A DNA stretch of 64,000 bases from Homalodisca vitripennis (Eukaryota > Arthropoda > Insecta > Hemiptera > Cicadellidae): NCBI RefSeq assembly GCF_021130785.1, contig NC_060208.1, positions 55,579,001-55,643,000 of the forward strand, read 5' to 3'. Shown here piece after piece: positions 47,242 to 60,600 of this stretch; the first letter of the stretch is position 1, and each line of letters begins with the position of its first letter. Below the pieces are notes generated by a model, which saw only the letters and a list, made by a program, of their open reading frames with translations, made no database searches and was not told the DNA's origin. The translations under genes were made by a program, and so were the position numbers.

Positions 47242-50200
47242 TTATGATTTAATGTAAAATATCATGATTTATTTGTTAAGAAATAGTATTTTTAAGCCGT
47301 AGTAATTTTGCTTATGGTTAAAAATGTAATAAACTGTATAAATATTAACTGTAAAAGTTAATTTCAATTTTGTGTAAAAAAAGCGTATGAAGCTACAGGG
47401 ACCCTATGTAGACTTGTGAACTCTGAAGTAGTATGAAAACAATAACCATTCAAAAACAGTGATTTCCATTAACATCTGTAATTGGAAATAATTTGTAGTA
47501 TGCAATAGTAAACCATACAGAGTTATCCATATTAACTGTAAATCTGCTGCAGGAGTTAGTATAATTTAATTTCCTATTGTATGGTTAAATTTCATAAAAT
47601 ATTTATCCTGATTTCATAACTTTTACTAAATAAAAAAAACATCCTTTAATTGTTTATACTAATTCTTACAAAATAAATATTGAATAGTCAAACATTTTGG
47701 AATGTTGCCTTGTAGTTCAGAGGTGACAAGAGTATTTTACTTTTCTAATGAAATATATTGCTACGGTATTTAAGTTAATAAACCACTGAACTGAACCAAT
47801 TTTCAGTAGTTTTTTGTTTAACAATTTTGTCATTTAGTATTTCATCCATAATTGTATGCATATTTTGGATTTCTAAGAAACAACTTTTAAAATTTATTTA
47901 GATGTATGCATTTTGTTACAAAGAATCATTTTATTGATAGAAATGACTATTGCTTATTATCTTTACATTATTCAAGTAGTACTGGTATTAAAGTATAACC
48001 TTTTGTGGTAGTTCTGTTATGGATCCACTTTGTGATTGTAGATTTGCTAAAAAGTACACACTGAAAAAGTACTGGTGTGAAACCCTTTAGAAAGTTCAAC
48101 ATTTCATTTACAATTTCTAGCAAAAATAAAGATAGAAGGAAACAAGGTTATTGAGTTGCTTCCTGTTCAGTTTTTATTGATAATAACTGCTTAAAGAAGT
48201 TTTCTTGTGATTATATTTCTTCCACAAACTTTATTCTAACAATATCTTCTGTGAGAACTAAGGGTCTCAAGTAAATATCATGGGATACCGTAAATATTAT
48301 CTTTTTATTTGAATACCAACTTTACATAAAAATATTGATTTTATTGAAGTGATAAATGTGTTGTCATCAAACAGCCGCCTTGAGGGGATTTCACATTCAA
48401 AATGTCAGTATAATAGGACAATATCTCTTGTTGAAACTGTAATGTTCATGTCAAAATGTTTTGAGATTTTATGTTTCAAAATTTTTGTGAAAATGATTTT
48501 AAATTAATCAAAAGTATATTTTGGAATCAAGGTGAAATGTGGGTAAAGTATCTGATGATAAGCTTATTAATACCTCTTGCATGGCTTGTTTAAAAAACGT
48601 TTTTGACGTTGTTAGCATCGCAAACAATAAAAAACAATGAAAAAGGGATAATAATGAGACAGGAAAGGAATATATGCTATTTTAGAGGTGGGGGCGGATA
48701 TCCAAAACCTCTAGTAGTCATTTTATTCTATGTAGACAAACCCATATAGCTGCTTTGGAGAACACTGGTGGTATTTAGGAACACATTTTCAGTGGGTGAA
48801 GAGAAACCCTCAAAGTAATTAATATTTACTATTGTAAGCTAATAATATTAGAGTTTGTTTTATAAATCCGACTACATGGTTCATTGTTCAGTTTGTCACA
48901 ATGTGATTGGTGACTTCTGTCCAAGACAGTAATGATCTCTGTAGAGATAATATAGATGTCCTAATCAGGTCCCAGCATACTGCCAAACCTGGATGGTACA
49001 TAGCATTCACCGCCATAGTTTACCAAACCGTTTTTCTCTCAACTATAATATTCATTCTTTGTCAACTTGCTCTGTGAACATCCTGCCTGTTCCTTGGTCC
49101 AATGTTTGTCTCCAACCTGAATCTCCTACTGTACAACCATCCTTCCTTCATTGTTTTTGTATGATTAGGTGACTTCATTGGATCCCTTTCCTTATTTGTC
49201 AATGATCTTTATACACTGTAGACCAATTCTGTTTTAAACCTAATTCTGTTTCTTATTCGGTTTCTGGCCATGCGCTGCTTCTCACATATTTTATTTCATT
49301 TGCATTAACTCTTTTCTTTCGCTTTCCTTAGGCCTGTAGCTGTAATACTTATAGGCATATCCAGACATGATACATAGTAAGTTGTGTTCTATACTCAGCT
49401 TCTTGGCAGTTTTCCTGTAATGCGCTGCTCAAAGTTAAAAACATTTCTATTGTATTAGTTGTTCTTGTTGGCAATATGGAAATTGAAATATTGCTGAGTA
49501 ACACGAAGTTAAATAAAATTTATACTGTTATATTTTGTCATGTGCATCATAGAAACGTTAACAAAATATGATTGAGCATGTCTGTGCCAAGCCATCATAC
49601 AGTCTACGAAATATAATTTATATCAACAATATACAATGAGAAATTATTTTTTTAACAATTAAAAACAGGTTATACATATCATTATGCCTAATGTTTAATG
49701 TTTAAAAATCATAATGAATCAACAAAGTGTTTTAATTTGTTGCTCCCAGAGGAAAGAACTTTAAGAGGATTGAAATTTTTCACCTACTGGAAAATTTAAA
49801 ATGGTAATAGATTCCTGGGTATTTTTTTTATAGTCTTGAACATGTTAGTGATTTCTTGAAAAATTTGTTAGAGTGTTACAAACGACTGCTTAAAAAAATG
49901 TTAACAATTTCTATATGGCCTACAAGAATAAAGTGATTGGAACAATTACAAACTTGGGAAAGCCAGTGGCCTATGTTTGAGTTAGAGATATCACAGGTTT
50001 AAATCTTGTCTGTGGTTCTAATACTTTTCATCAGTAGTGTTGATCTTGAACTGTAGCATTTCTTCCTTTTTATTTTATTTGGTAAGATCCTCACACAAAT
50101 CTGTGGTCTATGAGGACAGGTAGAATCATCTTAAATAGACGACCAGCCTCTCAGTTATCTAAGAAAAATAAACTTCACAACCCACAAGGTTCAAAAGTCA

Positions 50201-52030
50201 AATACAGTTATAGCTTTATGTCATGTGACAGCTGACATCCGATTAGCTCACATATTTATTGGACTAAATTTGTATATCCAAATTTTGCAGCATCAAACTT
50301 GATCCTGTGGATCTATTCCTCCTCTACTCACCTATAATGTTCTGGATCTATTGTTTATGTCAGAATGGATTAAATTATTATATATTAGTAATAACAGAAA
50401 AATAAGACATATGTTTAAGTGAAATTTAGCTACTTATAATTTTTAATGTTACATAAAATGTTGTTTTATAGTGATATAGAATATAAACTGTTTTCTTTTA
50501 TATTGTCAGTATTTATGTTTTTATCTATAAAAAATATGAGAATAACTTACTCAAACAATTAGTAGTAATACATGTTTATTTATTATTATTTTATTGTAAT
50601 ATAAAAATTATGTGATTTTTATGTAGAGAGTTTATCTGAACCATTTATGGGTCTGGATTGTATATATTTTTGCTGCATGGATAGCAAGTTAGTTGTGTTA
50701 TAAACTGATTATTATATGGTTAGTCGTAATAATTATTTTTAGTTATTGTTATATTAATAATAAAATTCTTGTTAATTATCTGATGCACAGTTTTTTTTGC
50801 TGCTTGTATGTGTTAGCTCCATGAACCAATCTTTCGGATATTATATAAAACTGAATATTTTTATTCTTTTAATAGTTATTCTTTTCTCACATGTCCTATG
50901 ACAATTGCATTATTTATTCAGAAGGATTAAACATTAATATATTCCATATATAAATGAATAAATATAAAACTGTATTGTTTATTCTTCTGCTTAAGTAATT
51001 TTTATTCAATCTTACCTCTTAACATTATCCTTAGAATTCGTATATTTCTATGTTTGTTGGTTTGATATATTTAATCCTGTTCAAATTAGGGTTGGAGAAA
51101 GTCAGAACAGGATAATTTGCAGGTAGGATAATTTAAAAAATAATCCATGAGTTTTCAGTTAGTTTTTTTGAACAAACTGTTTTTAGTAACAAATAACAAA
51201 TTTGTATTCTATTTAACGATTTATAACTGAGTAACCTGAATATAAACTATGGAGCTACCACAATATATAGTTTTCAGCAGATGGTTTTTAAGCCTTTAAA
51301 TAGTCTGATAATAATTGTAGCCTTGGTTATGAAAAGTTAATATATTGTATTTTCTCACAAAAATTATCCACATTTCTGAGATGGTGGATAAAAAACAAAA
51401 AAATGTATTGTTGGTAAGTACTCACTGAACACATTTTGTACCATTTGTTACCATCTGTATGAATTTTCTTTATGTAATTAAAAAATATGTGTACAGCCTC
51501 ACATTGTATTATTTGGTCCAATAAATAATAATAAAGCTAAATTCAGATAACTGATTGTGCAGAATTAACAGTGTTTTATGTAATATCTGTTCTTCCAAAT
51601 CATTATTTGTTCTGAACTCTAGTGTTTGACTATCTAGAGTGATAGTCTTACAAGGCAAATTTTCCACCAAAGAAATTTTAGGTACAGTCACAGCCAAAGA
51701 TTTATATAATAACAATAGACATTTAAAATAAATATATGACATGTCAACATATACAATTTTATGAATAAAAATTAATTGTTATTTATTTAAATAGAATGTT
51801 GCGAGGTGCTAAACTCAAGAATGGCTGAACCAATTAAGCTATTTAAAAAAATATCCATTGACATTCAAGGAAGGTTTTTATCTAGAGGAAAATTGAAGTT
51901 TTCCAGAATAAGGAAAATAATTAAAATGTATATGAAACCGTAAACTCATTTTAATGGACACTAAATATCTGTTGACATTTTCAATTGAATTATGTAAATG
52001 AAGCTGAAACATTTGTAGTCTAGAAATTAA
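47242..52030. other. AT-rich intergenic DNA
   Basis: There is no gene, terminal repeat or RNA gene that I can support. A patch at 48900-49420 is less AT rich but has no open frame of family type. A tRNA-like B-box stretch at about 50000 is too weak to call. Confidence 0.5.
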
Positions 52031-52115
52031 CCCTTTTAACCCCAAAGTCCATATTACATGGACATCATAAATATGGTGTCAACTCCCGACGTCCGTGTAG
52101 TCGGGATGTGCACTT
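52028..52115. repeat. Orphan piggyBac-like end with two palindromes
   Basis: TTAAcccttTTAACCCCAAA is followed by GTCCATATTACATGGAC and then CCCGAC...GTCGGG, two short palindromes. This is the layout seen inside elements A, D and E. No matching right end was found, so it may be a truncated TTAA element. Confidence 0.4.
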
Positions 52116-52369
52116 TTTATGATTTTGCTGGTCACTTATTTTACCAAATACATTGAAATTCCACAGACCTGTGTAAAAAGATGTATTGCATCATAATATG
52201 ATTGCTCATAATGCTTTGACTTCGTATTTTGTCAATCTATGACTGAGAAATTGCAATTCATCTCAGCTGACTGCTCACTGATTGTCGCAATACAGTTGTA
52301 TTTCACTATTTTGTGAATTTTCCACTTTGTTTAATGTCGTTAGCTTAAAACAGTATAAAGTACGGAAGT

Positions 52370-54358
52370 TAAATATTAGATTGTTACTTATTTTATTTGA
52401 AAATGAGTTAAAGGAATCGTTTGAAGTCTCCCTTAACCCATTGCGGATCGTATTGTTTTGGCGCGTGGGCACGAATTAATTTATGGTCAGCGGCCCCCGA
52501 ACGATCAGCAATGGTACGGCACATCCTATCGCTCGCTATTGCATACTCAATTCATATCTCCGTTGAACTGGATTCCGGTTCATAAAAATATCTCCATCTA
52601 TATTCTTAAAAACAAAATAATTAAATACAATATATTGTTTAGGAACTATTGTAATAAATATCGATCAAGTTCAGACGATCGTAAGTTTTCCATTTCCATC
52701 AGCTCATATTATGACACACAAATTATACCATAAAATGTGATACTAGTTACTATTTATAATAACAGCTGAGGAAAACAACGAATCAGAAGCGCTAAAAAGC
52801 AGAGAGTAAACTCATATGAATGATTTTTCAACTTCGACATACAACTGCAATCTGTAGGATATTTATAAAACTTTTGAAAACTCTGAACGTAGACCGTTCT
52901 TAAACACTCTTAGTTGACAAGTGAAGATGATCGCCCAATCTATCAGACATTAATAGAACTATTTGGAGGGAAACTTAAAAGCAGACTGCTTTTGCGACCT
53001 GAGCTTGTCATCGTGGCGTTAGGCTTGGCCGCTGTGTGACGAGCATAGCTCGTCAGTGATCCACAATGAGTTAATTGAAAATACAGCAATTTAGACCAGT
53101 GTCCCTTCTGCCAGTTTTTTCTAAAGTTTTTGAAAAGGTTGTGTACATTCTACTTATAAATCAATAACTTATTGGATAATCAACAACCTGGGTTTAGGAA
53201 GGAGAAATCAATGATTACTGCAGGCATTGAATTTATTCGATCAATAAGTGATAAAGGTGAAAAGGTAGTTGGAATTTTCTTAGATCTCTCTAGAGCTTTT
53301 GATGGCGTGTATCATCCAGAATTAATATTATCTCTTAATAATTTGGGAATCCAAAATAAAGAACTTTCATGGTTCAGATCATATTTAACAGAGCGAAAGC
53401 AATATGTTGAAGTAGAGCACACATCTCCACAATTAGAATGAAGTTAATAATGTTACAATAGGAAATTCAAATCTGCAATACAAACCATAAAGTATGGAGT
53501 ACCACAAGGGTCAATTTTGGGTCCTTTACTGTTTTTATGTTACATGAATGGAATGACCAAAATAGTCCCCAAAATTGTTATATTTGTCAGTTTGCAGATG
53601 ATACTAATATTACAGTATCTAGTAGTTCAGAAGAAGACATTGAAATATCTTCTCACATCAGCATAAATTTGGTAAAACAATATTTAGATGGCAAAAAATT
53701 ACTTATAAATTCCACCAAATCGAATATTTCTTTTTCTACAAGGCCAAAATTAATATTGGAATCAATGTAAACGAAGAGCCAAGTTGAGTACACCAAATTT
53801 TTAGGATTTTTAATTGATGAAAACCTTTCCTGGAATAAACATGTAGACCATATTATTCATTAAATATCTTCTGGTATATATGCACTGAGACAGTGTTGTC
53901 AAGAGTTTGTAGTTTACAAACTTACGATTCATACATTTTTCTCTAGAGCATTCACACATATATGAAATAAGCATTTATGGCGCAATAACAAACAAGAATC
54001 TGGATAGGTTACTAGTCCAACAAAAGAAAGCTCTACGGGTTATCCTTAGACTTAAAAAGACTGACTCCATTTAGAAATTATTTAGAGAAAATGGAATTTT
54101 AACGGTATACAGTTTATATATTTATGAAACTGTTCTTTATGCGAAACAAGAAGAAAACAATACTCCAATTCTAGTTAATAGTCATCAATACAACACGGCA
54201 TAACAGAAATGTCCCACAACATAATTTAGAATTTTTCCAAAATAAAACTGATTTTATGGGACATAAGCTCTTTAAAAATCTGCCAAGTGTGATAAGTAAA
54301 GAATAAAACTTGAAAAAAAAAGAAAATGAAATTAAAATCTTATCTGCTGAACCTATAG
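52370..54358 (+). pseudogene. LINE reverse-transcriptase fragment, 5' piece
   Basis: After element E the + strand reads FRPVSLLPVFSKVFEKVVY (about 53093), QPGFRKEKSMITAG (about 53184), GIFLDLSRAFD (motif A, about 53270-53303), GVPQGSILGPLL after a frameshift (about 53495-53530), and ICQFADDTNI (motif C catalytic Asp pair at 53597-53602). A thumb region follows (TKFLGFLIDENLSWN, then LVQQKKALRVILRL). A short piece before element E (ENELKESFEVS, about 52400) may be the same frame. Stops and frameshifts are frequent. It lacks endonuclease and ORF1. The clade is in the Jockey/CR1 direction and is not firmly assigned. Confidence 0.75.
52437..53070. mobile_element. piggyBac-like (TTAA) element E, sister of D
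   Basis: TTAA lies at 52433-52436 and 53071-53074. The ends are CCCATTGCGGATC and the complement of GATCCACAATGAG. Its right 300 bases are the reverse complement of the left part of element D, including the palindrome GACGAGCATAGCTCGTC. Its middle differs from D (no acidic ORF). At 634 bp it is a non-autonomous deletion derivative, inserted in the LINE fragment. Confidence 0.82.
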
Positions 54359-54706
54359 CAGTGGCGTAGCGAAGGGGGGGGTCCAGGGGGTCCGGACCCC
54401 CCCCCCGAAATTTTTAAGACATTAAAAAAAGCATGGAGTAGGAGAAAAAACGAGAGTCATATCATTTACTCTTGTCTACAAACATTAAATTGATTGATTT
54501 AATTGATTAAAGTGACCGTTGTTAAAATATATATTGTCCCTTTCGTTTAAATCATAAAGTATCAAGGCTCGGCCTTTCGGATAGTGTAGTCTAATCACGG
54601 TATTGCTTATAGAGCGCGGTTACGTGACGTCGCAAAGCAACCTAAATTGTAATACGGCGAACATTCGACATCAAGCGCTCGTTGTGTCAACAACTCCTGG
54701 AACAAC

Positions 54707-56000
54707 ATGAGTGAAATCTTCAAGAAGATGGGTCAGCGTGCCTTTGGAAGCCCCGGGCAGCCAGCTAAGAGGGCCTAGCTCTCCACCCTGCCAGCTCGGC
54801 GCCTAAGAAGGTCGCTGCTCCAGCAAAGGGCCTTTTTAAAGGCCACAACGTCACCACTGCTACTGTGACATCTGACCAACCTACGGCTTCGGTTTCTACG
54901 CCCAGGATACCCTTGCTATTCCTGGACAGTGTCTCCGGACTGGCCTACCTACACCAAGAAGTTGGAGGAGTTGGCGCGGGGACGGCCTGACGACAACGTT
55001 CCGCGGTGTTCACTATCGCTTTGAAAGTGACCACCGTGGAGGACTTCAGGGACATTCAGCGGTACCTATGTTCCAAGAAGCTGCCCTTCTACACTCACAA
55101 CCTTGGGCGTGAAAGATCGCTTAAGGTTGTGATCAGCGGACTGCCCGACACCGATGATGTGGAGCTCTTCGATGTCTTAAACTGACGAGGGCTTCGCCGT
55201 CGACGAGGTTGCACGACTTCGGACAGCCGGGGACCTACCAGGAGCTGGCTGATCACGCTGAGCAGGGAAAGTGAGCGAGAGAACCCTGACACCAAGCGGG
55301 CTTGTCAAATCTACAACGTGACAAGCCTGCTCCACGTCAGGGTCCTCAGTCACTGTCTACAAGAAGCCGGTTGGCCCGCCGCAGTGCTACCGGTGCCAAG
55401 GTTTTGGCCACGGCTCCGGAAACTGCGGGAGGCCGAGAAAATGCGTCCGCTGCGGGGAAAATCATCTGAAGATGAACTGCCCCAAAAGTCTCGACGAAGA
55501 AGGGTCACTGCTGCAATTGTGGCGGCGATCACAACGCCAACTATCGTGGGTGTCCAGCCTACAAGGAGGCCAGAGCGGCAGCTGTCCAGTTAGGCCGCAA
55601 GTCCCGGCCAACCAAACCAGCGGCGAGGCGACCAACGGCCCAGCCGCCCAAGCAACCAGCGCGGGACGAGTCACCAGCGGACTCCGTATCGGAGAGTGAA
55701 AGCTGAGGACGACATGCCGCAGAAGAAGAAAGCGCCGGAGGAAACCCCAGAACCCAGCCAACCGACTTCCTCGCCCCGCCGGCATCTGTGGCTGACCTTC
55801 CGGTCACACAGAGGCCCAGGGCGACTCCCAGGCAGAAACTAGAATGGCCACATACACCAGCCACTCCGCCGCAACAAACGGAGGCGCCAGCAGCTGATGC
55901 AGCAGCAGAAGCAGCCGCCCCCGCCCAGCGCAGCCTACAAGCCGTGTTGAAATAGCTGCACAGCTGACCGCCCTCACACCGGCTCTTCAATGAAGCAGGG
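54707..56000 (+). pseudogene. LINE ORF1 (gag-like) with zinc knuckles, inside the hAT-like element
   Basis: It is much GC richer than its surroundings. ATG at 54707 opens MSEIFKKMGQRAFGSPGQPA and a stop follows. Later frames read LPFYTHNLGRERSLKVVISG (about 55083-55142), the conserved segment before the knuckles in Jockey-type ORF1, then KPVGPPQCYRCQGFGH (about 55365-55412) and three Cys/His knuckles in a row (CYRCQGFGHGSGNC, CVRCGENHLKMNC, and a third with CCNCGGDHN) at about 55385-55560. The tail is Ala/Pro/Gln rich. Frameshifts and stops interrupt it, and no ORF2 follows. Confidence 0.7.
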
Positions 56001-56289
56001 GCCCTCAGTGGCACACCGACCAGCTGCTAGGACTGCTGCAGGAGCAAATTATTCCAGTTGACAGGCAAGTCATTGAGCTCAACTGCTCAGATACTGCACA
56101 CAGACCAGGAAGAGCGCCCAGAGGCCATCCTAGTGACCCAACTTGGACTTGGACAGTTTAAATTAGCGACCACTTCGTTCAAATTTCGTCTTGGGGACGT
56201 AAAATGGCTGCTTAGAATTGTAATGACGTTGATTTGAGTGTCATTAAACTGTTATGACGTGTATATAATTATCGAAAAATTATAAAAAA

Positions 56290-56945
56290 ATCACTTTCGG
56301 TTGGAAATACACTTTAAACGCTCTACTGATAAGAAGTTTCCGACTACTTTGGATTTCACTGACTGAGGTATTATTTAATTTTCCTTAGTATATTCCGATC
56401 GGAAGTGATTATTTTTGTTTTTTTTTCTCGATAGTTATATATGTATTAGTCGGCGTTGAATTAATACCTAAAATCAATGTCCTAACAAAATTATAAATAC
56501 CACTCTTACCTCAACCACTCAACCAGTGAAATCCAAAATCGTTCAAAACTTGAATCTGTAGAGCTTTTCTTCGGTTATTTACCGACCGGAAGTGATTTTT
56601 CGTCGATAATTATATAGGTAGTCGAGTACAGTTTATTGATAACAAAAAAAATCGTCGTCCTAACTCAATCAAAAAATACCACGTTTACCTCATTAAACTG
56701 AAGTCCGAAGTAGTTGAAGATCTAATCATTAGAGTTTTTCAGGTGTATTTTATTTCCGACCGAAAGTGATTTTTTTTGGTTTTTTTTTTCCGATAATTAT
56801 ATACTACTCGTCTACAGTGTAATGAATACAAAAAATTGTTATTATAACTCATTCATAAATACCTCAATCGGTTTACCTAAAGTAGCCGAACTTCTAATCA
56901 GTAGAGTTTTTTTCGGTGCATTTTCCGACCGTTAGTTTGATCTGT
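56290..56945. repeat. Tandem repeat of about 175 bp, roughly 3.5 copies
   Basis: Units begin ccgatcggaagtgatt (56395), ccgaccggaagtgatt (56583), ccgaccgaaagtgatt (56757) and a degenerate ccgaccgttagt (56927), with spacings of 188, 174 and 170. Each unit also contains cgataattatata and a tagagttttt-like stretch. A partial unit precedes the first. The repeat lies within the hAT-like element. Confidence 0.75.
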
Positions 56946-57387
56946 ACCCGAGCAACGCTCGAAAATTGCCCTCCTTTTCTAAAGGGTTTCCGGCCGTCAG
57001 TGGCCCCAATGTCCCCGAAGGGGTATTTAATTTTTTCCACAGAATATAGTTGTATCAATTATACGCTTGAGCGAAGCTCTGTTTTGTTCTTTTTCTTTCT
57101 TTATCCAGTGAATCCAACATCACTTTGGTGCCTTATACTCGGCCAGAATCGAACTTTGTAAAGTTTCTGTAGCTATACAAGAAAATTTGTGGTACTAGAG
57201 TTGCTGTGAGAGTTAAATTTGCCTATTACATCTTTACACTTTCTATAAGGGCGTAGTTTACTAAAAGCCCATATTTTTGGTAATTTACCTTTTACCAGTG
57301 AACTCATTGGCAAATAACACACAAAACTTTCCCCGGATCCCCCGGTTTTCGGACCCCCCCCGAACGAAATTTCTGGCTACGCTACTG

Positions 57388-57606
57388 ACCTATAGCACTT
57401 TATTCATTTAAGAAATTTTTGGAAAGAGGTGAATTTATTGGGAAGTAACTATTATATACACGCTATGTTGTCATCTTATTATAATTAAATTAATGGTATT
57501 TCAACAACAAATTTGTGTTTTTATTTGACAGTATTCTTATTATGTTTTACTTGACACTACTCTTGTGCATAATGTGCATTTCACAAATAAAGAAATCTTG
57601 AACTAA
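57388..57606 (+). pseudogene. LINE 3' piece after the hAT-like insertion
   Basis: Beginning with the second copy of ACCTATAG, the sequence continues the protein frame broken at 54358 (YSFKKFLERGEFI) and then a short 3' UTR ending tttcacaaataaagaaatct near 57595. It is the natural continuation of the reverse-transcriptase fragment. Confidence 0.6.
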
Positions 57607-60600
57607 TTTAGTTGCAAGTGGCATGGATAAGGGCAGTGATGATTTGAGTGATAGCTATCTTGACATTTCTGAAAACATTCTAGATATGGAAATATTGTAT
57701 TAAAAAGGTTTTAATCTTTTAAATATAGGCTATAAACAGTTTTAATTATTTTATTAGAAATAACTTTGGTTTTATGTTAAGTACTATGAATTTCAAAGCT
57801 TGTGTTACATTTACTTGCACAAAAATGACACATCCTTACAAAAATGTGTGTTACCCAACTTGTGAATAAAATAGGCCTATAATTTTTTTCACTAGAATAA
57901 GAATTTAATTTAACATAAAATAAATAGATATTTGTGTGTAAAATATATTTTTTTATCTGTATGGTTTGATAAACAAACTTGAATTTTAAAATTTTAATTT
58001 ATTAAAAAATAAAAAGAATTAAGAATATTATATTGTTTTTCATATGTTTGTGAACTACATTTTATAATAAGTAAAACTAAATAAAAAATTAATTGAAATC
58101 GTGAAATAAGAGCCAGTCACTATTTTGCTTAATCTCTGAAGCCCTTAACTATGAACACTGAAATAATATGTCCCTAAAATATTACTCTTTCATTTTAAAA
58201 GTACATAGAGACCCTTCATATTACATTAGAGTGCATTAACTGAAAGCAACAGAATTCAGTTGCAGGATTCCTTCACACTCGCCGAAAATAGTTCAACTTA
58301 TTGTTAATTAAATCGTTTAAGCTATTCAATAAGATATTGGAATGTTGAAAATAAATTCAAGTTATTTCATTAGTACATAAAAATTTCAATCTCTGATTTC
58401 TTTCAGGAACCATTACTTATCTTAGGGGTGTTTGGTGTGCCATTTAAAAAAATAGGCCCATGGTGTCCCTATATTTCTTCAGGAAATTGTGTAAGAACTG
58501 CTGTTATTATTCAAATACTTGTTAAATAAGATTTTGAAAATTTATTAATTTGTTAGTGTTGATTTTGAATTTGCATTGAAGGTCAACAGAACATTTTGAA
58601 TTTGTTCTTTTCGATTTATGAACAAATTAAAAACTATGGCCGCAGTTTTGGTTCTTGTAATACATAATAAATTACATGATTCTGATAAAATCAATATTTA
58701 AAATTGTCTTTTCGTTTTAGGGCTACTTGCTTAAATCTGGGAAGTATTGTCTACTATAAAATTTGGCAAAAAAGAAGTTACGTCCTTGAAATCTTCATTG
58801 ACTACTAAAACGTCATTTAATTCGATTTTTTTCTGAATTATTAAAAAAACTATCGCATAACTCCTTACTAATTGCATGTGACATGATAAAAACAAACACA
58901 ATTAAAGCTCAAAATGTTCTGTTCAAGTCTGTTGTATGAACAGTCTCATAAGTAAGAAATGTAGTTAACTAACAGCTTTCCCTCAGATCATGTCAGAAAA
59001 TATGAAATAAGAGATACTTGGAGAATAACAACATTATGAATAAGACCTGTTTATAAACTTTCACAATAATGAACCGTTGTTACTTATGCTAGATGAAAAC
59101 ACTGCTACTGAGAATCTGACACTATATGTAATAACTGTAGAAACATTTAACTCATTAAAATATGATTTAATTATAGTTTACAGACTTATTAAATAAGCTA
59201 TCCATGAAATTTTACAATTTTTATATGATGGCATTATTTTGTGTCAGATGGCAATTCTAAACGCATTAATATCAATATTCTTTTGTTTATTTAGTGTAAT
59301 ACATACAATTTGTAGTTTTAGAGTTTATCATAACTATAATATTAGTGACTGGCATTGTTGCATGGCACTTATGATGGAATTCTCATTTTGAAATAGGTAA
59401 TACAAGAAGTTTTGGTTTTAGGTTACAAATCCCTTATTATCTGTTTAGTAACTTGGAAGCTTCAATTTCATCAAGTTTTCTCTTAATTCTAACATTAATC
59501 CCCAGATAAACATTGTGGAGGATAATTAATAAAGGTGAGTAATGAAATAGCTATTTACCTAAGAAGGTAAGTTACAGCCAAGGAAAAGTTGCAGATGATG
59601 CAAAGCTGAGTTACACTTACTATCGGAATTCCACACAGAGGTTATGTAATTTAAGTACAGAATTTTACCAAACTGTAATTTTAGGATATTCCTTAAAATA
59701 AGCTACATTTTTATGTCTAATTTAAACAGTAGTTAAGATTATTTGAACAAGACAAATAATTATAATTATAGTGTGCTGACCAGTCATTAGTTCTATTGTC
59801 AGCTTAGATTGTCATTACGTCAGCTTATAAAATACTGTATTACCTTAAAATTAAAAGATTCTTCACCCTGGTAATTGACACTAATCAGGTGATTAAATAA
59901 TTAGATCCATGGATCTGCATTATAAGGATAATGAGGATTATTACATGATTTATGGATAGAAAGATTTAATATAAGGGGTTAGGTAAAATAATAAAATAGG
60001 CAAAAATAAATGGATACATCACAACTTTTTATTCCCAATTGATACTAAATACATATTCTTATTATGGTAAAATGTATTGCCAATGTTACCGCTTCAAAAG
60101 CTGAATATTGTCTCATGGACGGCTGATTTATAAAATTACTTAAAGTATTATAAAAAAAAGATTCGAGCTATAAATAAAGCTAAATTGTGCATTTTAAAAT
60201 ATTACTTTAAGCATTCAATCTATCTTATCATATCTTACATTAAACTTTACTTAGTATGTTATCTTCACATAACTTTGGAAATAATATATACATAAATATA
60301 AATTAATGGTAAATCGATATTACTTTTCTTATTTATTAAAATTAGGTCATTCACAACCATAGAATTTGTTGTTTTAATTAGTAATAATCTTAAGCTTAAA
60401 TTTATGGTTTTCTGGACTGTTCTGGTTTAACCAGGGTCAATTTCAGAAATGCCATCACAAAGAAAAAAGAACATAAGTTAGAAAATTTTCAGGGGTCACA
60501 TTCTGAAAAGGAGTCGGATTCCTGAGTGTATAAAACCTCAAACCAAAACATCCACATACAACCCGACATGTACTAACCTAACACATAACACACTCTAGAT

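Larger units (their letters stand above)
54359..57387. mobile_element. hAT-like composite element (3029 bp)
   Basis: The direct flanks ACCTATAG lie at 54351-54358 and 57388-57395 (8 bp). The ends are CAGTGGCGTAGC and, complemented, CAGTAGCGTAGC, the CAG/TG ends and duplication size of hAT elements. Just inside are G8, G5 and C10 runs that form an imperfect palindrome (54374-54406), with a related C-rich return at about 57345-57360. No hAT transposase is seen. The cargo is a LINE gag-like pseudogene and a tandem repeat. Confidence 0.8.

Noticed and set aside
49940..50060. tRNA-derived SINE
   Set aside because: A sequence like caggtttaaatcttgtctg recalls a B box, but no A box at the right distance and no tail or flanking duplication were found.
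57621..57704. Small acidic ORF (27 codons) as a separate gene or exon
   Set aside because: It is too short, has no splice sites that join it to anything, and lies just after a LINE 3' end. A piggyBac-like N-terminal scrap is possible but cannot be shown.
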